Source of the DNA: a virus
Reading direction: 5' to 3' (one strand)
DNA: 27,512 nt
IMG/VR virus record: IMGVR_UViG_3300025168_000518
Coordinates: 1-27,512 of that record
Each line of letters opens with the position of its first letter. Position 1 is the first letter of the stretch. Position numbers and translations under genes: made by a program. Shown piece after piece: positions 1-6,998 of this stretch. The notes beneath the pieces are model-generated. The model was not told the origin of the DNA and did not search any database. It saw only the letters and a program-made list of their open reading frames with translations.

Positions 1-360
1 TAAATACATTTGTGAAGATGAAGTACTTCTTGTTTCACCAGTACCACCTGCACTATCTTGTATTTCAAAAGCATATTGATAATTGCCAGTTTCAAAAGAA
101 CTACCACTATCATTAGAAAATCTTATATAGTTTTGAGTGTCTGCACTTGGTTTAATATTATATGTAACAAAATGCACATCATAATTTTGTTCTTGAATTG
201 AAGTAAAATCTACTTGTGATACACCACTTACTGTTTGACTTTGTATAAGTTCTAATGAGCCACCCCAACTACCGTCTTTAGTTAATTCAAGTATTTCACT
301 AGGTGTGTATAAACCTGTATTTTGTTTTACATTATTTGGTTGTGTACCTATATAGGACAT
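1..360 (-). CDS. Putative tail-fibre or virion surface protein, N-terminal part
   Basis: This is an open frame running off the left edge; 120 residues are visible from the ATG at 358-360. It begins MSYIGTQPNNVKQNTG and continues with a polar, Ser/Thr/Gly-rich beta-type sequence including the stretches GSWGGSLELI and IRFSNDSGSSFE, the style of phage fibre or adhesin proteins. It is the last visible gene of the leftward structural block, 9 nt after the 109-aa gene, so it probably belongs to the tail or receptor-binding set. I do not recognise a specific family. The C-terminal part and total length lie outside the window. Confidence 0.7.
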   Translation of the reverse strand, partial: MSYIGTQPNNVKQNTGLYTPSEILELTKDGSWGGSLELIQSQTVSGVSQVDFTSIQEQNYDVHFVTYNIKPSADTQNYIRFSNDSGSSFETGNYQYAFEIQDSAGGTGETRSTSSSQMYL

Positions 361-369
361 TTAGATTCC

Positions 370-699
370 TTAGGTTTGTTTCAAATAATTAATTGTAAAA
401 TCTACACTTGAAGCTGCCGAACACAGTCCTTGTATTTTATCACCTGTTGTTAAAACTACTTTAGTTTGCCATACGAGTGTAGTTCCATGTGGAACGCTAA
501 CATCATTTAATAAATGTGGAGTGACAGAGCCACCTTGTTTAACTATTTCAATGTCTATTGTTACATCTGCACTACTTGCACTAACATTAGAAAAAGTCAT
601 TCCAATAATAGTTTCAGTAGTAGAAGAATCTACTGCGTTTAATAAATCTGCGTTGCTACTTCCTAAAGTTCCAACTACACCTTCTAATACATCTGCCAT
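370..699 (-). CDS. Small putative virion or tail decoration protein (109 aa)
   Basis: The protein has 109 residues and starts MADVLEGVVG. It is predominantly beta-strand in character, with alternating hydrophobic and Thr/Ser residues, and has no signal peptide or membrane segment. Size and position between two fibre-like genes suggest a small structural or decoration protein, for example a fibre-associated jelly-roll-like domain. The gap to the upstream 208-aa gene is only 13 nt, and an AGGAAAGG-like Shine-Dalgarno sits before the ATG. Function is inferred from context only; no catalytic motif is visible. Confidence 0.65.
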   Translation of the reverse strand: MADVLEGVVGTLGSSNADLLNAVDSSTTETIIGMTFSNVSASSADVTIDIEIVKQGGSVTPHLLNDVSVPHGTTLVWQTKVVLTTGDKIQGLCSAASSVDFTINYLKQT

Positions 700-712
700 A
701 ACTTATCCTTTC

Positions 713-1339
713 CTAGCTTAGAGCTAATACTAATCCCAATGATACTCCTCCAGAGGTAGCTAGCACACCGTTAGTAGCGGTTAAACCACTTCCAGCCATA
801 CCTGACACTAAATCTGTAATACTTTCTTTTTTGGATGAATTATCATCTGCATCAATTATTGCAATAAAATCATTAGCAACATTAACAGTTGCAGCTGATA
901 GCTCGTGTAAATCTAATGCTAGAACTCCAGAGGCAGCTACTAAACCCACACCAGCGATAGCGGTAATTAAGTCTGCAATAGCTTCTTTTTTGCTTCCATT
1001 ACTAGCATCTGCATCAATTATTGCAATACTATCGTTTGCAACATTAACTACGGCTGCAGTTAATTCATTTAAATCTAAAGCAATACTTGGAGATCCGCTT
1101 GTTCCTCCGCCACTAAGTCCGTCTCCTGCGGTTACTGCTTCAATATCTCCAGCAACAGTTCCCCATTCCATAGCATTAGCAGCAGCATTTGTTCTTAAAT
1201 ATTGTAAAGCAGATCCTAATGCAGCTAAACCAGTTCCTCCATGTGTGTAAGAAAGAGTATCACCTGATACAAATTCTGATAAACCATCTGCTTCACCAGC
1301 AGAATCAAACGTTCCTTTTATAGGTACCTTATCAGCCAT
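713..1339 (-). CDS. Tail-fibre-like protein with an internal duplication (208 aa)
   Basis: The N-terminal third carries the GGTGLAALGSALQYL...AMEWGTV pattern common in phage tail fibres. Residues about 88-141 and 142-194 are two tandem copies of a roughly 53-residue unit. Each runs LDL-x-ELxAA-x-VNVAND-x-IAIIDAD...KKExIxDL, then a Gly/Ala-rich tail ending GVLA. A repeated beta unit of this kind fits a trimeric fibre shaft. The ATG (1337-1339) shares one base with the TAA of the gene upstream. The likely role is tail fibre or adhesin. It might also be a shaft segment that needs another protein for the receptor-binding tip, since only a short tail follows the second repeat. Confidence 0.72.
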   Translation of the reverse strand: MADKVPIKGTFDSAGEADGLSEFVSGDTLSYTHGGTGLAALGSALQYLRTNAAANAMEWGTVAGDIEAVTAGDGLSGGGTSGSPSIALDLNELTAAVVNVANDSIAIIDADASNGSKKEAIADLITAIAGVGLVAASGVLALDLHELSAATVNVANDFIAIIDADDNSSKKESITDLVSGMAGSGLTATNGVLATSGGVSLGLVLALS

Positions 1340-1536
1340 TACCCAATCCTTAATTTAATATTACTTGTTGATCCATTTGTTTTCACAAAAGGAAGTTTAG
1401 TCTGATTATCTTCAGTTATCAAAGATACGTTACTTTTGACACCATTTGCTTTTACAAATTGCAAACTACGAGTAACGTCAAATCTTGCTTCTCTTGAAGG
1501 TCTTAGGTCAAAAAAATCACTTATTGGTTGATACAC
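1339..1536 (-). CDS. Small unknown structural-block protein (about 65 aa, GTG start)
   Basis: The frame stays open further upstream to a TTG at 1572, inside the preceding gene. I prefer the GTG at 1534-1536: it lies directly after the preceding stop (1538-1540) and has GGAG four bases upstream, whereas the TTG would give a 34-nt overlap and a poorly placed AAGG. The product begins (M)YQPISDFFDLRPSREARFDV. It contains two similar segments, LQFVKANGVKSNVSLI and LPFVKTNGSTSNIKLRI, so it is an internally duplicated beta-hairpin-like protein. The stop overlaps the next ATG by one base, which supports a real gene. No known family is recognised. Confidence 0.6.
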   Translation of the reverse strand: MYQPISDFFDLRPSREARFDVTRSLQFVKANGVKSNVSLITEDNQTKLPFVKTNGSTSNIKLRIG

Positions 1537-1537
1537 A

Positions 1538-3442
1538 TTACTCCACTTCTCTAATTTTAATATTAGCAACACCTTGTCCAGGAGTATCTAATTGCAAACT
1601 ATATTCTCTTATCATTACACTATGCGTATCGAAAGAGCCACTAGCTGCAACCTCATAGCCATTTTGAAAAGTTAATATGTTTTCTGTATTTGCCTCAGCT
1701 TTTATGTAGTCTATTAATTGAGATCCGCTAAATGCCCTACTTTGCGCTTGTGCGTCTTCATCGCTTATATCTAGCACTAAATCCCATTCTTTAACATACT
1801 CAGAAGGAGTAGATCTAACCTGAAGAGACCTGACTACAGGTGTAACTGCAGTATTACTTGTTGCTAATGTTATTTTTAATTGTAAATTTTTAAACTTAAC
1901 AGAAGAAGAACTAGAAGATATTTTAAAAGTAACTCCTGTTCCGTCATCTGTATTATATGTTCCAGCAGATGTCCAAGTTCCATCTTGGTCTTTTTGATAG
2001 TGAACTTGCACAGAGGTATTTGCTGGCAATGGCTCTGTAGCTAATCTAATAGACATTAAAGTTTTTTCTTCAGCTATATCAAAATCGTGTACTGAACTAT
2101 AAAGAGATCCAGTAGAGGCAAAAGTTGCAGCAGTTCTATACGATTGTGTATTAGAGCTTCCTTTATTTTCAGATACAAATGTTCTTCCTAAAAAATCTAC
2201 TACTGAGTTTGGATCTCTTACTGCCGTAAACTCTGGACCACCAAATATACCTCCAGTTAACAAGTCTATAGTAAACAATGTCCAAGTATTAGCAGATGAT
2301 CCAGTAGGAGCTAAGAAGAAAGTTCTATCCATACGAGAAGCATCTGTGCTTGTTACTAATTTACCTGCAGTAAAATCTTCATCTTGCCTTAAAATTCCAA
2401 ATGTACCAAATTCAGTTCCTCTTACATAATAAATTGTTCTTTCGTCTATACCTGTAGTTGAAGATGTACCAGCCATAAGTAGAACACCAGCTGCATACCA
2501 AATACAATCTACTGAAAAACCAGGCATTCTAGCTACTTCTACTCCAAAGCTATCACCTAAAGCAGTACCAGGAACAATTCTATACAAAACACTTTCACCA
2601 GCTTTAGTTCTTACACAAACAAACAACTCATTGTCCCCTCTAGCAACAATACCTTGATTACTTCCAGCGTCTAAGTTACCTTCGTGCACTACAAATATTT
2701 CAGTACCAGTAACTGGAGGTGTAGAAGTTGAGAAAGCATTGTATTCTATAACAGAAATCTTTTCTCCTGTTAAATGAACTACATACAAATGACTTCCTAT
2801 TTTAACTAAAGGTCTTGTAAAGACATCTTGACTGTCTGCGTCTACCCATTTGTCTGTATCTGCAAAATCATCTGTATAAGTATCTTGTACTTCAAATCTA
2901 TATATATCACTTAGTCCTCCACTAACTGGTATAAATACATATTTACCGTCTCCATCTCCTCTTACTGCAAAGAAGTCATCATCTGCTATATTTGTTCCAG
3001 CAGCATCTTGTATATCCCAAGTTGTGTTAGCTAAAGTACCAGAGTAAGTAGCAACAGAATCATCAGAAGAAGAAAAGTGCAGTAATTTGTCTGATGCTTT
3101 AATTAATGTACCTGTTTTGTTTACATTAGTTCCAGCTGACTCAACACCTTTAGAAAGTCTTATACTTCCAGGAGTGTGTAGTGCGTCTATGTTTGTGCTA
3201 AAATCGTAAGCGTTACCTTTTTCTCTGTCCCACTTTTTAAAACCTTCACCAGCTGACCAGTCAGTTAACTCCCATACGGCAGTATCTGGTCTTAAGTCAT
3301 ACTTAGGCTCAGATGATTGCACAACTTGTGCATTTGAAATGTTAAGAGGAAGTAGTCTAGCTTTATAATGGTCGTCTGCTGCATTGACTGCTAGACGATA
3401 TTTATAAGTCCCCAATTTAATGTGAAAATACCCATCAATCAC
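1538..3442 (-). CDS. Large tail or virion structural protein (634 aa)
   Basis: The protein has 634 residues with a GTG start; its first 8 nt overlap the end of the 299-aa gene. Sequence is beta-rich throughout, without membrane segments. The middle (about 100-430) has many repeats of short hydrophobic strands ending in aromatic-Asp turns, a pattern that could be a beta-propeller. The last third (about 440-560) looks like a carbohydrate-binding or jelly-roll-like region, with a Ser run followed by VKFKNLQLKI and PVVRSLQVR. Position after the connector gene and before small fibre genes suggests a tail tubular, tail-tip or receptor-binding component. The exact family is not recognised; the structural role is inferred from context. 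Confidence 0.7.
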   Translation of the reverse strand: MIDGYFHIKLGTYKYRLAVNAADDHYKARLLPLNISNAQVVQSSEPKYDLRPDTAVWELTDWSAGEGFKKWDREKGNAYDFSTNIDALHTPGSIRLSKGVESAGTNVNKTGTLIKASDKLLHFSSSDDSVATYSGTLANTTWDIQDAAGTNIADDDFFAVRGDGDGKYVFIPVSGGLSDIYRFEVQDTYTDDFADTDKWVDADSQDVFTRPLVKIGSHLYVVHLTGEKISVIEYNAFSTSTPPVTGTEIFVVHEGNLDAGSNQGIVARGDNELFVCVRTKAGESVLYRIVPGTALGDSFGVEVARMPGFSVDCIWYAAGVLLMAGTSSTTGIDERTIYYVRGTEFGTFGILRQDEDFTAGKLVTSTDASRMDRTFFLAPTGSSANTWTLFTIDLLTGGIFGGPEFTAVRDPNSVVDFLGRTFVSENKGSSNTQSYRTAATFASTGSLYSSVHDFDIAEEKTLMSIRLATEPLPANTSVQVHYQKDQDGTWTSAGTYNTDDGTGVTFKISSSSSSVKFKNLQLKITLATSNTAVTPVVRSLQVRSTPSEYVKEWDLVLDISDEDAQAQSRAFSGSQLIDYIKAEANTENILTFQNGYEVAASGSFDTHSVMIREYSLQLDTPGQGVANIKIREVE

Positions 3443-4334
3443 GATATGTTCTTTGTCTTCTAGTTTGCCTACTTGTTAAAACAAATCTTTCTTCTTCCTT
3501 AAGACGCATATTCTCTTCTTTTCTAGCTCTTAGATATTCACCATAAAACCAATTAGAATCTCTAGCTTCTTGTCCTGGTTGTACTACTTGGCGTTGATCT
3601 CTTGTGTCGTTAGTACTAGAAGGCACAGTAGAGCCCATAAGTTTATAGACTGCACCGATAACAACGAGTTCGACTTGCCTATCATCTAAATCTGTAGTAG
3701 CTCCTATTTTCTTTTTAAAGGTGTAGTAAAAAGTATCGCCGTGAGATAGCTCTCCATAATCCCACATAGTTATACCTATGCCGTTTGCAAAACCAGATGT
3801 ATGCATGTGCTTTGTCATCTTCCAAGTATTTAAAACCCATGGCTCGTCACTACCAAGTGACCCTGACCTTGGATAATAAACTGATAAAATTTCTTTAAGT
3901 CCAGCATCGTTAGTTGTGTAGAAATAACTGTTCTTGTTTGCAGTTGAACTACCAGTACCAAATATATAAACTTCTGGATACAATTCTTTTATTATTGAAT
4001 CAATTGCATTATTTATTTTAGATAGAGTAAACTTAGGATTTTTTTCAATTGCGGTTAGATCTGTTACAGTTGCTGCGGTAGTTCCGTTCCAAGCTCTAGC
4101 AACAGTAAATCTACTGTTGTCTACATCAATGCTTTTTATATAAGCTTGTTCTCCAGTAGCAAACTCAACAACATCTCCTGCTGCCCAACTGTTTATATTA
4201 GTAACAGTAATAACTGTGGCTGAATTAGATACATTTCCGCTTTGATTTAAAAAATCTGTAAAAGGTCTTTTGAGATAATCAGATCCATATAAGTAATCTT
4301 TTATGCGTTGTTGAACAACGGCTGCAGTTGCCAT
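3435..4334 (-). CDS. Putative head-tail connector or adaptor protein (299 aa)
   Basis: The protein has 299 residues and begins MATAAVVQQRIKDYLYGSDY. The N-terminus is helical (about 1-30). It is followed by a small beta domain (about 33-90) with the pattern VITVTNINSWAAGDVVEF and IKSIDVDNSRFTV, typical of phage structural Ig- or barrel-like inserts. A helix then contains NNAIDSIIKELYPEVY. The C-terminus is basic and charged (RARKEENMRLKEEERF). Gene order capsid - two small genes - this gene - large tail protein matches the position of head-completion and adaptor proteins. The start codon shares one base with the upstream stop. The function is therefore positional and the family is not proved from sequence. 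Confidence 0.62.
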   Translation of the reverse strand: MATAAVVQQRIKDYLYGSDYLKRPFTDFLNQSGNVSNSATVITVTNINSWAAGDVVEFATGEQAYIKSIDVDNSRFTVARAWNGTTAATVTDLTAIEKNPKFTLSKINNAIDSIIKELYPEVYIFGTGSSTANKNSYFYTTNDAGLKEILSVYYPRSGSLGSDEPWVLNTWKMTKHMHTSGFANGIGITMWDYGELSHGDTFYYTFKKKIGATTDLDDRQVELVVIGAVYKLMGSTVPSSTNDTRDQRQVVQPGQEARDSNWFYGEYLRARKEENMRLKEEERFVLTSRQTRRQRTYRD

Positions 4335-4894
4335 TACTTACTCTCTTTACTAGAGTCCACTATGTTAGCTCTTCGCTTTACCATCTCTACTATCCAATCG
4401 TATACCTCTTGTGCTGATGCCGTCCACTTTCTGGGACCGAGCTTATCTTGACCACAGAAATCCACACATCCAATTTCACTCTTAATAGGGCATGCACAAC
4501 CTGGTATACCATCTCTAAGTGGATTCGGTCTAGTCATATTGCTCGCATTCTTAACATAGTCTTGAAATAGTCGAGTTGCAAGTATATGAATTACTTTTCC
4601 TCTATCTGTCCTAGGAGGTTGCTTAATTACAGGAGGTTGCTCTGCAACTTTAGAATACACTTTCATTTGTGCCATTTCTTCTTCTTTAGTTAGAGGTGAA
4701 TCAGCATCAATTAATTGAGAAACTTCTCCAGCAGCATCTCTATGAACTCTAACTTTCTTTTGGAACATCCCATCACCTAGGTCTTCATCACCTAACTCAG
4801 AAGCCCTAGGTTTGAGATGTTTGTCTAAACCAAAAGAATCTTCCATTAATTTGGAAGCGTCCTTTAATTTAGGTTTATCTTTTTTCTTAGACAC
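4334..4894 (-). CDS. Unknown charged protein with a four-cysteine cluster (186 aa)
   Basis: The frame is open further upstream to 5044, but that part lies inside the 171-aa gene and reads as its out-of-frame shadow. The GTG at 4892-4894 overlaps the upstream stop (4887-4889), has AGGA nine bases before it and gives (M)SKKKDKPKLKDASKLMEDSFG. The product is highly charged with low-complexity linkers. Near the C-terminus is GCACPIKSEIGCVDFCG, a C-x-C-x7-C-x3-C set that could bind metal or form disulfides. It sits between capsid and connector genes, so a head-completion or packaging-accessory role is possible. No family is recognised. Confidence 0.62.
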   Translation of the reverse strand: MSKKKDKPKLKDASKLMEDSFGLDKHLKPRASELGDEDLGDGMFQKKVRVHRDAAGEVSQLIDADSPLTKEEEMAQMKVYSKVAEQPPVIKQPPRTDRGKVIHILATRLFQDYVKNASNMTRPNPLRDGIPGCACPIKSEIGCVDFCGQDKLGPRKWTASAQEVYDWIVEMVKRRANIVDSSKESK

Positions 4895-5402
4895 CAGCCA
4901 TTGTCCTGCTTGTCGTAGCATTAGCACCAAACTTACCAGCTTCGCCTTGAAATGCTTTTCTTTTTTTAGCTTCGTAAACTGCATCATATTCAGACCAGTC
5001 GTCCCAAAGAGTAGAAAATAAAGGTGTACCATCTGAGTCAACACAGAAAATAAAACCTTTTCTTTCGTACTTCTTTAGACCTATTTGGTCATTAGGATCT
5101 CCTGCTACACCGTTGTTAACAGTAGCTTCCCAAGGTAATTGAACTACATTTCCTGTAATCATTCCGTCAGGATCTACTTGTAAAGCTTTCATAGTTTTCA
5201 TATTCTTAAATGGAACTTTTCTTCCATCAGGATATTTACCTTGAGCAGTAAACTTTAAAGTTATTTTTTTAAACTTTTTAGTGTTTACATATCCAGAATC
5301 TTTATCTTCCTGGACATAAGCTTCATTAACATCAGGCGTGCTTGGATCATCAGCTATAAATTGACCTTTGTCATCTTTAGCTCTTGTTTTCTTTTCAGCC
5401 AT
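4887..5402 (-). CDS. Unknown protein encoded just after the major capsid gene (171 aa)
   Basis: The product begins MAEKKTRAKDDKGQFIADDP, with a highly charged, probably disordered N-terminus of about 40 residues. A mixed beta region follows, with TLKFTAQGKYPDGRKVPFKN and KGFIFCVDSDGTPLF. The C-terminal part is basic and Ala/Gly-rich (EAKKRKAFQGEAGKFG). AAGGAG stands four bases before the ATG. It is the first gene after a stem-loop that separates it from the capsid gene. In many phages a head decoration or head-tail joining protein occupies this place, but nothing in the sequence proves either. Its stop overlaps the GTG start of the next gene. Confidence 0.68.
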   Translation of the reverse strand: MAEKKTRAKDDKGQFIADDPSTPDVNEAYVQEDKDSGYVNTKKFKKITLKFTAQGKYPDGRKVPFKNMKTMKALQVDPDGMITGNVVQLPWEATVNNGVAGDPNDQIGLKKYERKGFIFCVDSDGTPLFSTLWDDWSEYDAVYEAKKRKAFQGEAGKFGANATTSRTMAGV

Positions 5403-5414
5403 AAATTCTCCTTA

Positions 5415-5442
5415 GTCGTGTGTGTTGATAGGAACACACGAC
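5415..5442 (-). other. Stem-loop between the major capsid gene and the next gene
   Basis: GTCGTGTGT (5415-5423) and ACACACGAC (5434-5442) are perfect 9-bp arms around a 10-nt loop, in the 74-nt gap between the capsid stop and the next ATG. On the transcribed minus strand the helix is followed by TAAGGAG and the start codon, not by a U-run. It is therefore unlikely to be a classical intrinsic terminator. It may protect the 3' end of a processed capsid mRNA or partly attenuate transcription, giving more capsid than downstream product. That role is inference. Confidence 0.5.
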
Positions 5443-5476
5443 AATAAAACTTTCTGCCTACCCAGATTTTAAACGC

Positions 5477-6355
5477 CTAAGCGTCTGTTGTGATTTCCAC
5501 ACCAGCCGAGTCAACGATTTCTCCAACGCCATACATAGATGACACTACTACAACGAAACCACGAATTGGAGCCCAACGCATGATTTCTGTTTTAGCAGGC
5601 CATTTCTGTACCATACCGAGTGCATAATCTTTAGAAAATACACCACCAGCACGGTCAGCGGCAGAGTTAGCGGTAGGAACGTTGGTAGATTGATAAAAAT
5701 CAATTCCCATAAAGTTACCGAAATATCCAGTATCTGTGTTTGTTCCTATTTCGCCAGCACCTGATCTCACGCCACCACCTGTGAAGATTCCTGAAGAGGA
5801 TCCTTCTACGGCAGTTCTTAAGTCAGCAATTTGAACTGGATGTAAAACACCCACATACGGTCCAGGAGCATTAGCTGCTTCTAGAGTGTAAATTGCTGAG
5901 AATAAGTTAGCAAGAGATAAGTTTGCACCAGAACCACCAACGGATGTTGCGAATCCAGCTAACAATGCACAGATATCAACGTCTATCTTTTGTGCTATTG
6001 CGTTACCCATTTGTCTCATTTGAGCACCACGAGTAGCCGCAATAGAAGATACGTCTAATACGTCTGTGATTGTTGCCATGATTCCAACTTCAGAAGCAGT
6101 AAGAGTAGCTTTAGAAGTTGAGAGAGCTGTATTTGCAAGCTCTGCACCTTCTGCAACTGCGGCAGCTGATTCAGCATCAGCTATCGGAATGTCTACTGCT
6201 TTAGATGGTTGTCCTGATAAATCGAACATAGCTAAAAGTGGAGGAGTCACAACGGCTGCTTGTAAAGCATCGAGAATATCATCGTTAATGATTGCAGCGT
6301 AAACTGTATCATTATACGTAGTTGTATTCGTATCGTTACTTGTAAAGTCGACCAT
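5477..6355 (-). CDS. Major capsid protein, HK97-type fold
   Basis: The protein has 292 residues, starting MVDFTSNDTN. Order after a scaffold gene, length and composition (Ala/Ser/Val-rich, very few Cys or Trp) are those of an HK97-fold coat protein. Visible elements are an early hydrophobic helix (DILDALQAAVV), an E-loop-like stretch (DIPIADAESAAAVAEGAEL), and a spine-helix-like segment (RGAQMRQMGNAIAQKIDVDICALLAGF). Next come an A-domain LHPVQIADLRTAV motif and a C-terminal beta part with IRGFVVVVSSMYGVGE. It forms the icosahedral shell around DNA driven in by the terminase. A strong GGGAAG-type ribosome site precedes the ATG. I did not see a cleaved prohead protease region, consistent with the separate scaffold gene. 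Confidence 0.92.
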   Translation of the reverse strand: MVDFTSNDTNTTTYNDTVYAAIINDDILDALQAAVVTPPLLAMFDLSGQPSKAVDIPIADAESAAAVAEGAELANTALSTSKATLTASEVGIMATITDVLDVSSIAATRGAQMRQMGNAIAQKIDVDICALLAGFATSVGGSGANLSLANLFSAIYTLEAANAPGPYVGVLHPVQIADLRTAVEGSSSGIFTGGGVRSGAGEIGTNTDTGYFGNFMGIDFYQSTNVPTANSAADRAGGVFSKDYALGMVQKWPAKTEIMRWAPIRGFVVVVSSMYGVGEIVDSAGVEITTDA

Positions 6356-6381
6356 TTAAGTCACTTCCCTTCTTTTATTAA

Positions 6382-6879
6382 TTACTTATCAAAAGCTTGG
6401 TTAGCAACGTAATTGTCTTCTCTCATCTGAACGTTTCCTTTTAGTAAAGCTTCGTGTGCAAGAGTTGGATCAGATACTTGTAACTTTTTATATTGCTGCT
6501 TAGTCATTTTTCCTGCTTCCGCAGTTCCAATAACAGCAGGACTTGAGTTATCAGCAACTTTTCCTATATCTGTTAAACCAGCAGATTGCTCCACAGGTGC
6601 ACTTTGAGGCGTTAAATTATACGAAGTAACAAACTCTGTAACTGTATCATTATTGATTTCTGCTTCAGGGTTTGCTTTTAAAAACAATTCAGCGTGAGAA
6701 TCTTGAAAACCACCAGCTCTGAAAGCTTCTTTTGCTTTCATCCCTTTGAGTTCACCTGATACTTCGTTAAATTGATCTTGCAGCGTATTTTTATCGCTAG
6801 TAGCTTTGTCTAAAGCTTCGCGTAAATTTGGGATAGATTCTTCGTTTGACAAACCAGCTCCTTCTTGTTGTTCTGACAT
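6382..6879 (-). CDS. Capsid scaffolding protein (165 aa)
   Basis: This short, acidic, Gln/Glu/Lys-rich protein lies immediately upstream of the major capsid gene (26-nt gap), the usual position of a scaffold. Residues about 18-55 (LREALDKATSDKNTLQDQ and following) show the spacing of a coiled coil. The middle is Ser/Ala/Pro-rich and likely flexible. The C-terminal part holds a basic helix (KMTKQQYKKLQ) of the kind by which scaffolds touch coat protein. Scaffolds assemble with coat subunits into the procapsid and leave before packaging. Direct homology cannot be tested here; the call rests on position, length and composition. Confidence 0.75.
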   Translation of the reverse strand: MSEQQEGAGLSNEESIPNLREALDKATSDKNTLQDQFNEVSGELKGMKAKEAFRAGGFQDSHAELFLKANPEAEINNDTVTEFVTSYNLTPQSAPVEQSAGLTDIGKVADNSSPAVIGTAEAGKMTKQQYKKLQVSDPTLAHEALLKGNVQMREDNYVANQAFDK

Positions 6880-6961
6880 TATTACTCCTATTATGTCTAC
6901 GCACTCTTATAGGGATCGAGTGGTATTCTTTTACTTACTTAACTCAAAGCCAGTTATTTCA

Positions 6962-6988
6962 AACAAGAGGTTTGAGTAATCTCTTGTT
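6962..6988 (-). other. Stem-loop in the gap before the scaffold-capsid pair
   Basis: AACAAGAG (6962-6969) and CTCTTGTT (6981-6988) are perfect 8-bp arms with an 11-nt loop, 11 nt after the stop of the 612-aa gene. On the minus strand no U-run follows, so it is a poor terminator. The same 119-nt gap (6880-6998) has a further short CACTC/GAGTG hairpin at about 6903-6923. The gap separates internal virion genes from the scaffold-capsid pair and may hold a processing site or a promoter for the abundantly needed capsid proteins. I could not find a convincing -35/-10 pair. Confidence 0.35.
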
Positions 6989-6998
6989 ATTACCAATT

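Noticed and set aside
4895-5044. Upstream extension of the 186-aa frame into the 171-aa gene
   Set aside because: That part is hydrophobic shadow sequence in the other frame; the GTG at 4892-4894 overlaps the upstream stop and has its own AGGA.
5415-5442. Hairpin after the capsid gene as a full intrinsic terminator
   Set aside because: No U-run follows on the minus strand, and a ribosome site for the next gene begins at once.
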